A DNA stretch of 64,000 bases, taken from assembly GCA_025359945.1 (NCBI GenBank), contig JANYDD010000062.1:1-64000 (forward strand), given 5' to 3'. Position 1 is the first letter of the stretch. The number at the start of each line of letters is the position of its first letter. The notes beneath the pieces are model-generated. The model was given only the letters and a program-made list of their open reading frames with translations, was not told where the DNA came from and made no database searches. Shown one piece after another: positions 8,599 to 16,712 of the stretch. The translations under genes were made by a program, and so were the position numbers. Source of the DNA: Bdellovibrio sp. (GTDB lineage Bacteria > Bdellovibrionota > Bdellovibrionia > Bdellovibrionales > Bdellovibrionaceae).

Positions 8599-11500
8599 TA
8601 TGGATCTCCTTAAAACCCCTATCGGAAGCGGCTTTGCTAAACTTAAGTCGACAGTTTTTAGTCCAGCCAAATTGATCGCGGTGGTGCTTGGGGCTTTTTT
8701 TCTGCTGGGCCTACTATTAACTCTGTTTCAAATTCCAAAAATAAAATCGGTGTATTCAGTTGAGCAATTTTTTCCGCGTCACCATCCTGATATTGAAAGA
8801 ACTATTCAAAGGAGAAAAGATTTTGATCTTCCCAAATCTCAAAGTGTACTGGTCCAGCTAAAACTTTCATCAAACCAATCGTGGATAGAAAATAAAAATA
8901 TTTCGAAATTAAAAAAATTTCGAAATCAATTATTAAAGTTACCCCAAGTTATCCAGGTTCAATCACTTTTGGATTGGCAGGTCTTGTCCACCCAAAATCA
9001 AGAGATGCAAACGTTACCACTGCTCCAGCAGTCAAAGCGCCAGCAGCAGCAATATCTTTCCCATCCTAATTTGGCGGTGCCACAAGTTCTTAGTGTTGAT
9101 CAAAGATCGACAATTTTGATCGTTGATCTAAGACCCGAGAGTCTCACGCAGTTGACAGAAATCGAGTCTTTGCTTTTGAAAAAATTAAATTCTCTGAGTG
9201 CGCAGGAAATTCAAATCACCATCGGTGGCTTGCCCCTGATGCAGGCCCAGCTAGCTAAAAAAGTTCAAACAGAAGTAGGTCAATCGTTTGCTCTAAGTTT
9301 GCTGGCTATAAGTCTTTGTTTGCTATTGGTGTACCAAGGTTGGGCCACATCAATTTATTTTTTGATTGGCTTCTTGGTGATGAACGTCTTTGTTCTAGGA
9401 GCATTGGCATGGTTAAGAATTCCCTTGAATTTGCTATCGGCGACCCTTCCCATCATCGTCAGTCTAACGTTTACAAGTCTGGCCATTCATAGTCTGCACG
9501 AGTGGGCTAAAATCCTTGTCGACAGTCCACCAAAAAATTTCACCGCTCGAATTCAAGCGTCATTTCTAAATCTTAAAAATTTAGCGATCGGAAATTTTCT
9601 TGGCGCACTGACGACGGCAATTGGTTTTGCCTGCTTGATCTGGACGCCTATTCCGTTAATTCAATCCTTTGGCAAAGTTGTCAGTGTTTCAGTAATTTTA
9701 GTTTACTTTTTATCCCAAATTTATCTTTTTCTGGGACAACTGATCCTGCAGCCCCGACTTAGAAACTGGGTTAACTCACCCGCTGTGTGGCTTTGGAAAG
9801 TCTCGCGACGATCGCTTTTAGTGTTACCGCTTTCGTTGGGTTTGCTGACCGTTTTTCTGATTCATGCTAGGTCGATCAAATTAGAGGCTTCGCTTTTAGA
9901 TGATCTTTCGATGCAAAGCCATTCACTACAACGCGACCACGGCGGATTGTTGGAAGGGTACATTGTGATTTCACTTCCCCAGGGTAAGTCTTGGAAAAAT
10001 CAAAATGGTCTGAACTTACTAGACCGCGCGTTAACTGAAATCAGAAAATTAACTTTAGTTGGTTCAGCGCATTCAATCACGGATCTATTGGGATTGAACT
10101 GGCACAAGGTTGGGAATTTAAGCGAAGTTTTTTTTCTTTACAGTATGTCAGAAAAAAATCCACTTCCACATTTTTTGCGAGATCACGATCGCCAACTTCG
10201 CGTTGGGCTGAATTTTTATGACGGGCCCCCTCAAGATTTGAAACTTCAGAAAACACAAATTCTTTCGATCTTAAGCAAGTACTTTCCCCAAGCTCAACTG
10301 GAAACATCAGGTGTTGCTTTTTACGGGCCTGAAATTAATCGAACGGTCTCGAAAGATCTGGTCTTGGGTTTTTGGCAGTCGATTGCGGCAATTGGAATTT
10401 TACTGATTTTTGTTTTGCGTTCCGTGCGCTGGGCTTTAGTTGCATGTTTTGCAAATCTATTTCCGCCCATCGTGTTGATGGGTATTTTAAGCGCGACCCA
10501 GACGCCGGTGAAGCCAAGTCTTGCCTTGATTTTTTCGATCGCCATGGGCCTAGCCTTTAACAATACGGTTTATCTTTTAAGCCGACTTCGAAAAATTTCG
10601 GGTCCGGCTAATTTGGCGCTTCGAAAAACCGTGCTGTTGGAAGGGCATCCGTGCTCGACAGAATCTTTGGTGACGTTTATGGGTTTTTCAGTTTTTTTAA
10701 TTTCTTCCTTTTCAGTGAACCGCGATTTTGGATTGTACATGGTTATTGCTATCGTTGCTTCAGCCTTTTCAGATTTAGTTTTTCTACCCGCGCTGCTTCG
10801 AGAATTTCCAAAGCTAGCGAACCGAGATTTTTTTAACTTTCAGTGGAGGCGTCTTGTACCAAAAACGGTCAGCTTAAGTTCATGGATTTTTATTTTACTT
10901 TTTCTGTGTGTAGGAATTCAAGCGCAAGGTCAGACCCCACCCTGGACAGAAGAGAAAATTCTGGATCAACTGAAAAGGCAAAAAGATTTTCGGTCGGAAT
11001 CGGCGCAAGTGGAATTGAAAACTAGAGAAAAAAATGGTGATGTGACTGAAAGAAATTTTAAATTCGATTTTTTACGCACGCCTGGAAAATTATTTTCTAA
11101 AGCCAAAGTCAGCCGACCACTTGATGCTCGGGGGACAGCAATATTGGTGCAGCGTCAAGCGGGCCAGAATCAAGCTTGGATTTATCTGCCACAAACTAAA
11201 AAGGTCAGACGTTGGACTTCTGGTGGCAGTGCACAAGGCGGGCTGTTCGGGTCCGAGATTTCAATGGATGACGTGGAACTTTCTGTTCAAGATCTAAAAA
11301 ATTCTAAGTTCAAACAAATTAAAAATCGTTGGTGGTTGGTGTGCAGCAAAAAATCTAAGGACACCCAGAAGACCTGGATGGCCAGAATTCGTAGCGAGGA
11401 TCAGGTCATTGATGAAATTCAGCATTTCAAAAATGGAAAACTAGCCAAGACAGTTCAGTTTTTAGATTTTAAAAAAATGAATACAAGAATCCTGCGTCCG

Positions 11501-11620
11501 CAAAAAATGGTCGCCACAAATATCATTTCGGGACGAACCTCGACGATGATCTTTACCAGTCATCAGATCAACGTGCCGTTTTCAGACGCATACTTCCAGC
11601 CCGGTCAATTGGGCGATTAG
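8588..11620 (+). CDS. RND/MMPL transporter fused to LolA-like domain
   Basis: The product is about 1010 aa from the ATG at 8588 (GAAAGGG site 5 bases upstream; an ATG at 8600 is an alternative). It has the RND plan: one membrane segment near residue 30, a periplasmic loop, a block of about five segments (SLLAISLCLLLVYQGWATSI onward), then a second copy of the same order (FWQSIAAIGILLIFVLRSV and following). After the last block comes a signal-peptide-like segment (WIFILLFLCVGIQAQGQ) and a 230-residue domain with GTAILVQRQAGQNQAWIYLP, typical of LolA-like outer-membrane lipoprotein-sorting proteins. Such proteins are usually encoded separately next to RND genes, so this is a fusion. The likely role is moving lipids or hydrophobic molecules across the envelope. 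Confidence 0.85.
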   Translation: MNSIMDLLKTPIGSGFAKLKSTVFSPAKLIAVVLGAFFLLGLLLTLFQIPKIKSVYSVEQFFPRHHPDIERTIQRRKDFDLPKSQSVLVQLKLSSNQSWIENKNISKLKKFRNQLLKLPQVIQVQSLLDWQVLSTQNQEMQTLPLLQQSKRQQQQYLSHPNLAVPQVLSVDQRSTILIVDLRPESLTQLTEIESLLLKKLNSLSAQEIQITIGGLPLMQAQLAKKVQTEVGQSFALSLLAISLCLLLVYQGWATSIYFLIGFLVMNVFVLGALAWLRIPLNLLSATLPIIVSLTFTSLAIHSLHEWAKILVDSPPKNFTARIQASFLNLKNLAIGNFLGALTTAIGFACLIWTPIPLIQSFGKVVSVSVILVYFLSQIYLFLGQLILQPRLRNWVNSPAVWLWKVSRRSLLVLPLSLGLLTVFLIHARSIKLEASLLDDLSMQSHSLQRDHGGLLEGYIVISLPQGKSWKNQNGLNLLDRALTEIRKLTLVGSAHSITDLLGLNWHKVGNLSEVFFLYSMSEKNPLPHFLRDHDRQLRVGLNFYDGPPQDLKLQKTQILSILSKYFPQAQLETSGVAFYGPEINRTVSKDLVLGFWQSIAAIGILLIFVLRSVRWALVACFANLFPPIVLMGILSATQTPVKPSLALIFSIAMGLAFNNTVYLLSRLRKISGPANLALRKTVLLEGHPCSTESLVTFMGFSVFLISSFSVNRDFGLYMVIAIVASAFSDLVFLPALLREFPKLANRDFFNFQWRRLVPKTVSLSSWIFILLFLCVGIQAQGQTPPWTEEKILDQLKRQKDFRSESAQVELKTREKNGDVTERNFKFDFLRTPGKLFSKAKVSRPLDARGTAILVQRQAGQNQAWIYLPQTKKVRRWTSGGSAQGGLFGSEISMDDVELSVQDLKNSKFKQIKNRWWLVCSKKSKDTQKTWMARIRSEDQVIDEIQHFKNGKLAKTVQFLDFKKMNTRILRPQKMVATNIISGRTSTMIFTSHQINVPFSDAYFQPGQLGD

Positions 11621-11693
11621 TTTGGTGGGCCGACTTCAGGCCCAGGATAAAAGTACCGATAGAAAAGTAAGAATAAAAAAAGGAGACCACAAA

Positions 11694-11996
11694 ATGCCAA
11701 AATCATCACACGGACCTATTTCTCTCACCGATGCCATCGAACGAATGGAATCTGCAGGACAAAATAAAGTCCACGATTTTAAAAACCATATGGAAAAAGA
11801 ATACGAAGACCTTAAGCAAGTCTTAGAAAATATAAAACCCTACCTGGAAGATTTAAAATCGAAAGTTGAAACCGAGGCTAAAGCCGCCAAAAATCAGGTT
11901 GAAACTAAAGTGAAAGAAAATCCTTGGACGGCGCTAGGAATCATGGCCGTATTTTCGTTTTTTATAGGCTGGTTGATTGGCCATTCTAAAAAATAA
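11694..11996 (+). CDS. DUF883/ElaB-YqjD-like membrane-anchored protein
   Basis: The start is the ATG at 11694 with an AAGGAG box 8 bases upstream; a longer frame from 11622 lacks one. The 100-aa product has a helical, charged middle (MEKEYEDLKQVLENIKPYL, then SKVETEAKAAKNQVETK), a NPWTALGIMAVFSFFIGWLI membrane segment near the C-terminus and ends GHSKK. The pattern 'ENPW.A.g.a...G.llG' is that of DUF883 proteins (ElaB/YqjD), tail-anchored inner-membrane proteins tied to stationary-phase ribosomes in E. coli. The next gene, 2 bp away, encodes a YqjE/holin-like protein, as in the yqjD-yqjE pair. Role here is inferred. Confidence 0.75.
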   Translation: MPKSSHGPISLTDAIERMESAGQNKVHDFKNHMEKEYEDLKQVLENIKPYLEDLKSKVETEAKAAKNQVETKVKENPWTALGIMAVFSFFIGWLIGHSKK

Positions 11997-11998
11997 GA

Positions 11999-12364
11999 AT
12001 GAGCTGGATTTCAAAAATCATTTATTATTTTTTAAAAACGGCGGCTTTAAAGTCAGCTGTCGATTCTGCTAAAAAAAACGGAATTCTAATTTATTTGAAA
12101 GTGCTAAAAGTGGCGCGCCAAAGTTTGCTTGGGGCTTTTTTAGTGATCGTTGCAGTTCAAACGATGGTGCTTGGATTTTTCGGCACCGTTCTGACTTTGG
12201 TGTTCTTGGCGCCCTTGGAGCATCAAGAGAGATTGTATTTAGTGTTGGCTATTTGCGGAATTTTATTTCTGGCGCCTTTGGTTGTTTTCCTGATGGCGTT
12301 TTCAGAAAAACGCTGGCTGACGGCCTCGGGGGCTATCAAAATGATGGAAGAACTAGAAGGGTAA
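11999..12364 (+). CDS. YqjE/holin-superfamily-like inner-membrane protein
   Basis: This 121-aa protein has two long membrane segments, SLLGAFLVIVAVQTMVLGFF with its continuation (about residues 40-68) and LYLVLAICGILFLAPLVVFL (about 76-98), with an amphipathic N-terminal region and a short charged tail. That is the shape of the phage holin 3_6/YqjE superfamily, which usually follows a DUF883 gene. It starts 2 bp after that gene and ends just before a strong terminator at 12368-12393, so the pair is a short operon. Function unknown beyond the membrane location. Confidence 0.65.
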   Translation: MSWISKIIYYFLKTAALKSAVDSAKKNGILIYLKVLKVARQSLLGAFLVIVAVQTMVLGFFGTVLTLVFLAPLEHQERLYLVLAICGILFLAPLVVFLMAFSEKRWLTASGAIKMMEELEG

Positions 12365-12367
12365 AAA

Positions 12368-12393
12368 AAAACCGGCTAGTTACAGCCGGTTTT
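12368..12393. terminator. Intrinsic terminator, probably bidirectional
   Basis: AAAACCGGCT, loop AGTTAC, AGCCGGTTTT: a perfect 10-bp stem ending in T on both strands. It lies between the end of the DUF883/holin-like pair (plus) and the end of the RRM gene (minus) and can serve both. Confidence 0.85.
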
Positions 12394-12424
12394 AAGACTT
12401 CAATTAAAAAGTTTTCGGGACTGA

Positions 12425-12772
12425 TTAGTAAGATCGTCGAGATCCGCCGCCACCGCCACCGCCGCCGCGAGACCCACCACCAAATCCACCACCACCGCCG
12501 CCACCGCCACGATTATTTCGTGGTTCTTGTGGTTTAGCTTCAGAAATATTAAGCGCTCGGCCTAATAATTCTGTGCCATTCAATTTTTGAATAGCTGCTT
12601 GTGCTTCGCCGTCAGCAGACATTTCAACGAAAGCAAAACCTTTGCTTCGACCAGTGTCACGATCAGTGATGACGTTAGCAGAATCAACAGTTCCGAACTC
12701 AGAAAAAACTTCTGTGAGTTGAGTTGAATCAACGTTGAAAGACAGGTTACCTACGTACAATTTTTTTCCCAT
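12425..12772 (-). CDS. Glycine-rich RRM RNA-binding protein
   Basis: This 115-aa protein has one RNA-recognition motif, residues 4-80: RNP2 LYVGNLSF at 5-12 and RNP1 KGFAFVEM at 44-51. A short glycine/arginine tail follows (NNRGGGGGGGG, GGGSRGGGG, ending SRRSY). It matches the bacterial cold-inducible Rbp family, cytosolic single-stranded-RNA binders. The GGC/GCC-rich tail is a low-complexity run at the DNA level. The ATG is preceded by an AAGGAGG-type site. It is a single gene, ended by the shared terminator at 12368-12393. Confidence 0.93.
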   Translation of the reverse strand: MGKKLYVGNLSFNVDSTQLTEVFSEFGTVDSANVITDRDTGRSKGFAFVEMSADGEAQAAIQKLNGTELLGRALNISEAKPQEPRNNRGGGGGGGGFGGGSRGGGGGGGGSRRSY

Positions 12773-13064
12773 ATTTGCCTCCTTGAAAGCTTAGGGGGCC
12801 ATTCGCAGAAGACAAAAGGACATCTAATGATCTACTGAACGGACATGAACCTTGTGTAAATCACAGTTTAAACCAAAAAGACAATTCTTTTTTCAAAGCG
12901 GCCAGAATCCAAACGGCAGCCAGGACCTTGCGCGAACATGCCATTCAGAATGTGACCAAGACTTTAGTTGAAGCCGTAGAATTCGCCCAAAAGCGAGAAT
13001 CCTTAGGATTTCTCTGCTTTTGCGAGGCTTGGTGCTGCATCCAAGTAGGTTAAAGCCGTCAATT
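12773..13064. other. Gene-poor gap with a long hairpin
   Basis: No gene with a start codon is evident in these 292 bp. The plus strand has one stop-free frame running to a TAA near 13054 (for example KTLVEAVEFAQKRES), with no usable start; it may be a gene remnant or chance. A near-perfect hairpin lies at 12988-13022 (CAAAAGC-GAGAATCCT with its reverse), with almost no loop and no T-run, so it is not a standard terminator. Confidence 0.4.
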
Positions 13065-13391
13065 CTAACCGCGGGTGCCGGTTTTCAATAGGGATTTTTT
13101 TAGCGATTTCATTTTCATTTGTAGCAGGGCTTGTTCTGAAACGTAGATGATGTCGATGACTTCGTCGACGCTTGTGATTTTGTAGAGATCAATCAGTTTG
13201 TTCAATAGCGTTTCGGGTGGGCCCGCTTTTCCGGACTCGATATTCGAGATAAACTGTGGGGTTTTAAATCCAAAAGTTTCAGATACGTTTTTTTGGGTCA
13301 GGCCGGCTTCGATTCTTTTGTCTTTTAGATAGCAGCCCAGTTTTTCGAATTTAGTCATTTCGGATTTGGACGGCTTTGCTAAAGATTTCAC
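13065..13391 (-). CDS. XRE-family helix-turn-helix regulator
   Basis: The 108-aa product starts at a GTG at 13391 with a strong GGAGG site 7 bases upstream. Residues 17-72 form a Cro/CI-type HTH: LGCYLKDKRIEAGLTQKNVS, then ETFGFKTPQFISNIESGKAG. The C-terminal third is helical and charged (MKMKSLKKSLLKTGTRG). The GTG overlaps the TGA of the upstream gene (GTGA), so the two are translationally coupled. Such coupling suggests a partner relation, for example regulator with effector, but the partner has no known family. Confidence 0.88.
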   Translation of the reverse strand: MKSLAKPSKSEMTKFEKLGCYLKDKRIEAGLTQKNVSETFGFKTPQFISNIESGKAGPPETLLNKLIDLYKITSVDEVIDIIYVSEQALLQMKMKSLKKSLLKTGTRG

Positions 13392-14161
13392 TGTGGCCTC
13401 CTGAGAAACTCAATTTTTCCTGGAGAAGTTTCAGATTCTAAAAGCTTGGCTGATTGCGAGCAAACAAAACCAATACGTTCGCCCTCTTCCGAGAAAACAG
13501 TCGAACCTGATTTTACCTGTATTTCAAAAACTTTTTTGGCTTCTGAGTTTCGCTCTTTCATGAGATGCGGACCGGTTTTTGAAAAATAAAGTTCCTGCGA
13601 TTCCATCAGTAAATATTGAGCCTCTTGAATCAACTGGCCCGTAACTGTTGGCGAGCGTTCAAATAATTGCGGCCACTCTTCGATTTCAACTCGCAGTAGA
13701 TCGTAGCTGCAGGCCTCTAAAAAACGATGATTGCGAAACACTTGGCAGAAGTCAGCGTCGTAAATTTCGACGATATCGTCCTGCTGAACGCTTTCGATGA
13801 ACCCGGGTTGAAATTTAATTTTCCACTTTTGCGATAAATATTTTAACAGAGACTGCGTAGATCTCAGTGCTTCAGGATTGGTTTCAAGTACTTGCATCAG
13901 AAAAAAATATCGGGTTAGTTTATCCGCAACTTTGATTTGAGTGTGGACCGGAGCTTTTTTGAAGCTTTCCAAGCTTTCAAAACTAAAGGTCTTTAGGACT
14001 AAATTTTGAAAAATATCAAGAAGGCGAAGTTGTTCTAAATAATAAACCGCTGTTTCGATCGGATCTTGGAATTGCTTGCGACCCTTAAAGAACGGAGTCA
14101 AATTTTTTTCGCGCTCGATACCGTGAATATACGAATCGTATTTTTCGAGAAGTAAAGACAT
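13388..14161 (-). CDS. Protein of unknown function coupled to an XRE regulator
   Basis: No family recognised. I prefer the ATG at 14161 (AAGGTG close upstream); a GTG at 14167 is also possible. The 257-aa product has no signal peptide or membrane segment. It is rich in helix-forming residues (ETAVYYLEQLRLLDIFQNLV) and its last third has more beta character (KKVFEIQVKSGSTVFSEEGE). It overlaps the XRE gene by 4 bp. The 285-bp gap upstream contains an AT-rich near-palindrome (14354-14377) that the XRE protein might bind. A cytosolic role under control of its HTH partner is the most that can be said. Confidence 0.7.
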   Translation of the reverse strand: MSLLLEKYDSYIHGIEREKNLTPFFKGRKQFQDPIETAVYYLEQLRLLDIFQNLVLKTFSFESLESFKKAPVHTQIKVADKLTRYFFLMQVLETNPEALRSTQSLLKYLSQKWKIKFQPGFIESVQQDDIVEIYDADFCQVFRNHRFLEACSYDLLRVEIEEWPQLFERSPTVTGQLIQEAQYLLMESQELYFSKTGPHLMKERNSEAKKVFEIQVKSGSTVFSEEGERIGFVCSQSAKLLESETSPGKIEFLRRPQ

Positions 14162-14353
14162 AAACACCTTTTTATTTATATGCGTATACTCTAAAGGCTT
14201 ACTTTAGGTAAAGACAAATTTGGCCATCGATAGCGAGCGCGCTTTAATTTTAGGAGCGAGAAGTTTTTAAGCCCTGGCCATTGCAAGCTACTCCCAACTG
14301 CAAACAAGTTCGACACTTAACAAAACCAAAGCCTAATAAATATTGGGTTGGAA

Positions 14354-14377
14354 ATATAAATAAATTTATGTTTATAT
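14354..14377. promoter_or_regulatory. AT-rich near-palindrome in divergent intergenic gap
   Basis: ATATAAA, ten bases, TTTATAT, with an inner AAATTT core. It lies between the XRE/unknown pair (minus) and the acyltransferase-like cluster (plus), close to where promoters for 14453 should be. It could be an operator, but base composition alone can produce such symmetry. Confidence 0.3.
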
Positions 14378-14400
14378 ATAAATGGCTGTATATTTTGAAG

Positions 14401-14427
14401 GCCTTCACGGAATGGAAGGTTTTTTAG
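14401..14427 (+). terminator. Weak hairpin with T-run upstream of 14453
   Basis: CCTTC, a short loop (ACGGAATG), GAAGG, then TTTTTT. This has the form of an intrinsic terminator but lies about 30 bases before the 14453 start codon on the same strand, so it would act as an attenuator of the cluster. Stem is short; support is weak. Confidence 0.3.
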
Positions 14428-14452
14428 CCCCTACGTATAAAATTTCCAAGGA

Positions 14453-15175
14453 GTGGAGATGGACCTTGAGATCGTCGATCAAACCTTGTCCGCGAAGGTT
14501 TTTTTTCAGCCCTTTTCATTGCGAAATCGCCCAGAAGTAGACTCAGCGTACGGTTTGTGGAAAAAAAATTGGCAAAGTTTTTTCTTTGAAATTGGTCGCA
14601 CGGCCGAGCGTTTCGAGAGCGATAATTTTAGTCGGCAATCACATTTCCTGGGTCTTTATTCAGGTTCAAAATGTATCGCCTATGTGGGCTATCGTCTTTT
14701 AGATTTTAACTTTCACTACAGTATTGATGATTCTTACCTTGAGAATTGGCCCACGAACTTTGTCGAAAGCCTTAAGCCTTTGGGAAAGGTTTTGGTACTG
14801 AATGGATTTACGATCGACGCCGACTTGGGCTTGAAAATAAATGGCCTTCCACTGCTTTTGCTTTTTGGAAGTTTGACCATGAAGCATTTCCTAAACACTG
14901 GCGTCGAGACCATGATTTCCATTCTTAGAAATGACGTGGGAATGAATCACTTTTCCTATCGCTACGGCGCGGAACCGATTTTTGAAAACGCCGTTAAGTT
15001 TGGTCAGCCCGTGGATTTTTCGATTTTTAGAAAATCAAAAATCAATCCCTACCCTTACGAAAAAATCAAAACCAAACTTCAACCCATCGTTGAATCCATC
15101 CAATATTTTAACAACAAGGAGTTAAAACATGAACCAGCAGAAAATCACGAATCCCGCATTGTTTTCGATCTTTGA
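14453..15175 (+). CDS. GNAT-fold N-acyltransferase-like protein
   Basis: This 240-aa cytosolic protein has no signal peptide. The region HFLGLYSGSKCIAYVGYRLLDF (split here as HFLGLYSGSKCIAYVG and YRLLDF), followed by KVLVLNGFTIDADLGL and the helix LPLLLLFGSLTMKHFLNTG, fits the GNAT-type fold of FeeM/OlsB-like N-acyl transferases, which join a fatty acyl chain from acyl-ACP to an amine. NDVGMNHFSYRYGAEPIF recalls their C-terminal part. This is pattern-based and tentative. The start has a GGAG site (AAGGAGTGGAG). It overlaps the TenA-like gene by 47 bp, and a PlsC acyltransferase follows, which supports a lipid-making role. Confidence 0.55.
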   Translation: MEMDLEIVDQTLSAKVFFQPFSLRNRPEVDSAYGLWKKNWQSFFFEIGRTAERFESDNFSRQSHFLGLYSGSKCIAYVGYRLLDFNFHYSIDDSYLENWPTNFVESLKPLGKVLVLNGFTIDADLGLKINGLPLLLLFGSLTMKHFLNTGVETMISILRNDVGMNHFSYRYGAEPIFENAVKFGQPVDFSIFRKSKINPYPYEKIKTKLQPIVESIQYFNNKELKHEPAENHESRIVFDL

Positions 15176-15818
15176 AAACCAAGCCAAAATCGTAGGCGAT
15201 TTTTGTCGAGAATTGCCATGGGAAAATAAAACCTTTTACGGAATTTGGCTTTCGCAAATGCATTGTTTCTTAAAACACGCGACACCTATGTTGTCGTTGG
15301 CCGCATCCAAACTTCGCAACGAGGATTATTTTTTTCACGCCTATATGGTTAGGCACAATCTTGAAGAATTGGGTCACGAATTTCTTTGCGAAAAAGATCT
15401 TCAGCGCCTGGGTTTTTCGGCGACCAGCTTTCCTGAATTTATCGAGACCGCACAGCTTTACCAAAGCCAGTATTTCTTTATGAACGAAGAAGATCCCTTG
15501 GCGCTTTTAGGAAATATTTATTACTTAGAAGTTTTATCTTTGGTGGCAGGCCCTTACGTCGTCGAGAAATTAGTGATGGCCCATGGTGCAGAAAACTGCA
15601 AGCTTTTGCTTGAACACGTCAGTGGCGACAAAGCCCACGTGGACGATGTTTCTCATGTCATCGCCCGAGTCCCCGAATCTCGACTGCCTATCGTTTTGCG
15701 AAGTTTCGAGATCAGCCACGAATGCTATTTACGCATGCTGCATTCGTGTCGTGACTTGTATTTAAAAATCGAAGGCCCCCAGGCAGCGGTTGCTGTCGAA
15801 CACATGGACTTATTTTAG
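15129..15818 (+). CDS. TenA/heme-oxygenase-like iron-containing redox enzyme
   Basis: The 229-aa all-helical product fits the heme-oxygenase-like superfamily (TenA, PqqC, diiron HDO oxidases). Likely metal or active-site residues are seen in the EELGHE motif (E79, E80, H83, E84), in the conserved aromatic stretch YYLEVLSLVAGPYVVEKL, and in a later HVSGDKAHVDDVSHVI with three His and acidic residues. The HxxHVDD pattern favours a diiron HDO-type oxidase over thiaminase. The AAGGAG site lies inside the end of the upstream gene, so translation is coupled. It may oxidise or desaturate the lipid made by its neighbours; substrate unknown. Confidence 0.75.
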   Translation: MNQQKITNPALFSIFENQAKIVGDFCRELPWENKTFYGIWLSQMHCFLKHATPMLSLAASKLRNEDYFFHAYMVRHNLEELGHEFLCEKDLQRLGFSATSFPEFIETAQLYQSQYFFMNEEDPLALLGNIYYLEVLSLVAGPYVVEKLVMAHGAENCKLLLEHVSGDKAHVDDVSHVIARVPESRLPIVLRSFEISHECYLRMLHSCRDLYLKIEGPQAAVAVEHMDLF

Positions 15819-15876
15819 AGAGATTCTTAAAGTCCAAGTTGATTTGTCCAAAATTCTAAGAAAAGATCGAAGGACT

Positions 15877-16695
15877 ATGCCGATTTTGTTTAAGGTTTTT
15901 AGTCCCCTTATTTTTATTTACAAACTTTTCTGCTTTTTAGTGATCTTAGGTTCTTTGGTTATTTATTCTTTTTTGGGCCGCGGCTTTTACACTAGCCGGA
16001 AAGCTCGTCGACGGTTTCATTCAGTCACCGTTTCGTTTTTTTGCAGGCTTTTTTTTCGGGTCTGTTTTATGCGCCACAAAGTAAATCACGCGCCCACTGG
16101 TGATCAGCATTATCTGGTGATTAGTAATCACTTGGGATTGATTGATATTTTAGTGCATGCCGCCGTTCGCCCTTCGCTATTTATAACTTCAGTGGATATG
16201 CACGAGACGCCGGTGCTTGGGTTTTTAACAGAACTTGGTGCTTGTTTGTATGTCGAACGAAGAAACAGAAATAATATTCAAAACGAAATGCAAGATATCA
16301 AAGAAGCCCTTGAAGAAGGGTTTCAAGTGATCCTGTTCCCCGAAGCCACCTCGAATAACGGAGAAAAAGTTTATCCGTTTAAAAAAACCCTAATGACTTC
16401 GGCCGCCGGAACTGGAATTCCGCTGCTGCCTGCTGTGATCAATTATCTGCGGGTGAATGGCGAAGCCATGTCGCATAAGTGGCGCGATCATGTCTGCTGG
16501 TACGGCGATTCTACTTTCGTAACAGCTCTCATTAAAATTTTAAGCCTTGGGACTTTAGATGTGTCTTTGGATTATTTTGATCCCATAATGATACACACCG
16601 AGGAAGAGCGAAAAGAAGTGGCCGCTAGAATTCAAACCTTGGTAGAGTCCAAATACATTCCCATCACTTATCCAGGACTTGAAAACGCCCACTAA
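15877..16695 (+). CDS. plsC: 1-acyl-sn-glycerol-3-phosphate acyltransferase family (PlsC-like)
   Basis: The 272-aa inner-membrane protein is called from the ATG at 15877 (GAAGGA just upstream); a TTG at 15790 is less likely. N-terminal segments (LIFIYKLFCFLVILGSLVIY) anchor it. Block I is NHLGLID with H85 and D90 (HX4D), the catalytic pair; block III is FPEATS at 154-159. These define the PlsC/LPLAT family that transfers acyl chains to lysolipids. It may make phosphatidate, but as the last gene of the GNAT-like/TenA-like cluster it more likely O-acylates the specialised lipid made there, as OlsA does after OlsB in ornithine lipid synthesis. That last point is inference. Confidence 0.88.
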   Translation: MPILFKVFSPLIFIYKLFCFLVILGSLVIYSFLGRGFYTSRKARRRFHSVTVSFFCRLFFRVCFMRHKVNHAPTGDQHYLVISNHLGLIDILVHAAVRPSLFITSVDMHETPVLGFLTELGACLYVERRNRNNIQNEMQDIKEALEEGFQVILFPEATSNNGEKVYPFKKTLMTSAAGTGIPLLPAVINYLRVNGEAMSHKWRDHVCWYGDSTFVTALIKILSLGTLDVSLDYFDPIMIHTEEERKEVAARIQTLVESKYIPITYPGLENAH

Positions 16696-16712
16696 AACAG
16701 GCATAATATAGT

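Noticed and set aside
12440-12515. GCC/GGC-rich low-complexity run as a possible microsatellite
   Set aside because: It is explained by the glycine-rich tail of the RRM protein.
12253-12537. Arg/His-rich plus-strand frame opposite the RRM gene
   Set aside because: It is the antisense of glycine codons in the RRM tail and crosses the terminator.
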